Made by a program: the position numbers and the translations under genes | Assembly (NCBI RefSeq): GCF_030268005.1 | Contig: NZ_BRZC01000004.1 | Span: 434,001 to 498,000, forward strand | Direction of reading: 5' to 3' | DNA from: Microbacterium arabinogalactanolyticum | GTDB taxonomy: Bacteria > Actinomycetota > Actinomycetes > Actinomycetales > Microbacteriaceae | DNA: 64,000 bases | The notes under the pieces: generated by a model | Databases searched by the model: none | What the model was told of the DNA's origin: nothing | The model's input: the letters and a program-made list of their open reading frames with translations, nothing else | Shown: positions 63,501-64,000 of the stretch, in pieces | How the letters are laid out: every line of letters starts with the position of its first letter | Position numbering within the stretch: position 1 is the first letter of the stretch

Positions 63501-64000
63501 GTGACGATCCGCCAGCTGCGCCTCTTCCGCGGCGCAGTGGCCTCTTCCGTCGCGACGATCCTCGCCGCGGTGTCGCACACCGTCGGCGGCGGCACCGCAC
63601 CGCACCCGCTGCTGATCCTCACCGTGGCGGTGCTCCTCTCGCCGCTGGCCGCTCTCCTGGTGGGCACGCGGATCCGGCTGTCGGGGCTCATCGGAGCCGT
63701 GCTCTCGACGCAGTTCGTCTTCCATGCGCTGTTCGAGCTGACCGGCGGCATCGCCCCGACGGGCCTCGTGGGCGGGCACCAGCACGGCCCGATCGTTCTC
63801 GAGCTCGCCCCTGGAACGCATCCCGACCTGCTCTCATCGTCCCCCGGCATGCTGCTCGCCCACCTGCTGGCAGCCCTCGTCACCACGCTGCTGCTCTGGC
63901 GCGGCGAACTGCTGGTCCGCACGATCGCACGCTGGGTGCGCACCCTGCTGCGCCTCCCGCAGACCGCTCCGGCGCATCCGGTGGCGGCGCCGGCGACCGT
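63501..64000 (+). CDS. Membrane protein of unknown function, cut by the window edge
   Basis: The frame opens at GTG 63501 and stays open to the end (166 codons). It predicts three or more helices around LFRGAVASSVATILAAVSHT, LLILTVAVLLSPLAALLVG and MLLAHLLAALVTTLLLWRG, with a histidine-containing loop (GGHQHGP) that resembles loops of membrane proteins found beside copper-handling genes (YcnI/PCuAC) in actinobacteria. TAGGCT lies exactly 6 nt before the GTG. Its end and neighbours lie outside the window, so the copper link is only a guess. Confidence 0.7.
   Translation, partial: MTIRQLRLFRGAVASSVATILAAVSHTVGGGTAPHPLLILTVAVLLSPLAALLVGTRIRLSGLIGAVLSTQFVFHALFELTGGIAPTGLVGGHQHGPIVLELAPGTHPDLLSSSPGMLLAHLLAALVTTLLLWRGELLVRTIARWVRTLLRLPQTAPAHPVAAPAT

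Overview
The window is 64 kb of chromosomal, very high-GC actinobacterial DNA. The best match is the family Microbacteriaceae, probably Microbacterium or a close relative. This rests on codon use and base composition, the nusA-ylxR-infB-rbfA and truB-ribF blocks, the paired CE1758/CE1759-type flavin enzymes, the DtxR-type iron box and the dense packing of genes with ATGA/GTGA overlaps. Nearly all of the sequence is ordinary core or niche metabolism. I see no prophage, insertion sequence, CRISPR array, tRNA or rRNA.

Layout. 1-6 kb: the edge of a glycosyltransferase, a DedA protein, the dicarboxylate carrier dctA with a divergent two-component system, and a flavin monooxygenase/FMN reductase pair. 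6.5-13.5 kb: an acyltransferase, the iron importer efeUOB under an iron box, a 2-oxoglutarate oxygenase, and a regulator/membrane protein pair with a striking tandem operator. 13.6-24.7 kb: rpsO, an MFS pump, YceI, an FKBP gene whose 3' end is copied three more times, asparaginase, a PrsW protease, an FAH-family enzyme, aspA, a phosphoesterase and the phosphate carrier pit with a PHO-box-like site. 24.8-31 kb: oligopeptidase B, a gene-poor scar with short repeats and a broken ORF, pfkA and a SNF2 helicase. 31-39.6 kb: ribF, truB, mutY, rbfA, infB, ylxR and nusA. 39.7-48.8 kb: a frameshifted mini-gene, PhoX, a hydrolase, an amine oxidase, a small secreted protein, a LOG protein, proS and a PEP-mutase-family enzyme. 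48.9-56.6 kb: an RNB nuclease with a kinase, a GntR/permease operon flanked by repeats, an aldo/keto reductase, a cytidine deaminase-ASCH fusion with an erythromycin-esterase-like protein, and an AlaX-like editing protein. 56.6-64 kb: ispG, pcp, a trp leader/attenuator with a fused anthranilate synthase, a membrane protein, a site-2 protease and a partial membrane protein.

Metabolic links. Asparaginase and AspA together turn asparagine into fumarate, and DctA imports the same C4 acids. Iron (EfeUOB), phosphate (Pit) and tryptophan (trpL/anthranilate synthase) genes each carry a recognisable control element. Translation and RNA genes (rpsO, infB, nusA, rbfA, truB, proS, RNB nuclease, AlaX) are scattered through the window.

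The most notable signals are: (1) a complete trp attenuator with an 11-residue leader peptide and mutually exclusive 7-bp hairpins; (2) a cytidine deaminase fused to an ASCH domain that keeps the Lys/Thr/Glu set of N4-acetylcytidine amidohydrolase; (3) a -10 hexamer placed exactly 6 nt before the start codon of about 19 genes, the mark of leaderless transcripts; (4) two tandem TTTCC-N4-GGAAA operators; (5) a 50-bp repeat that copies the end of the FKBP gene; and (6) dispersed inverted repeats flanking a GntR operon.
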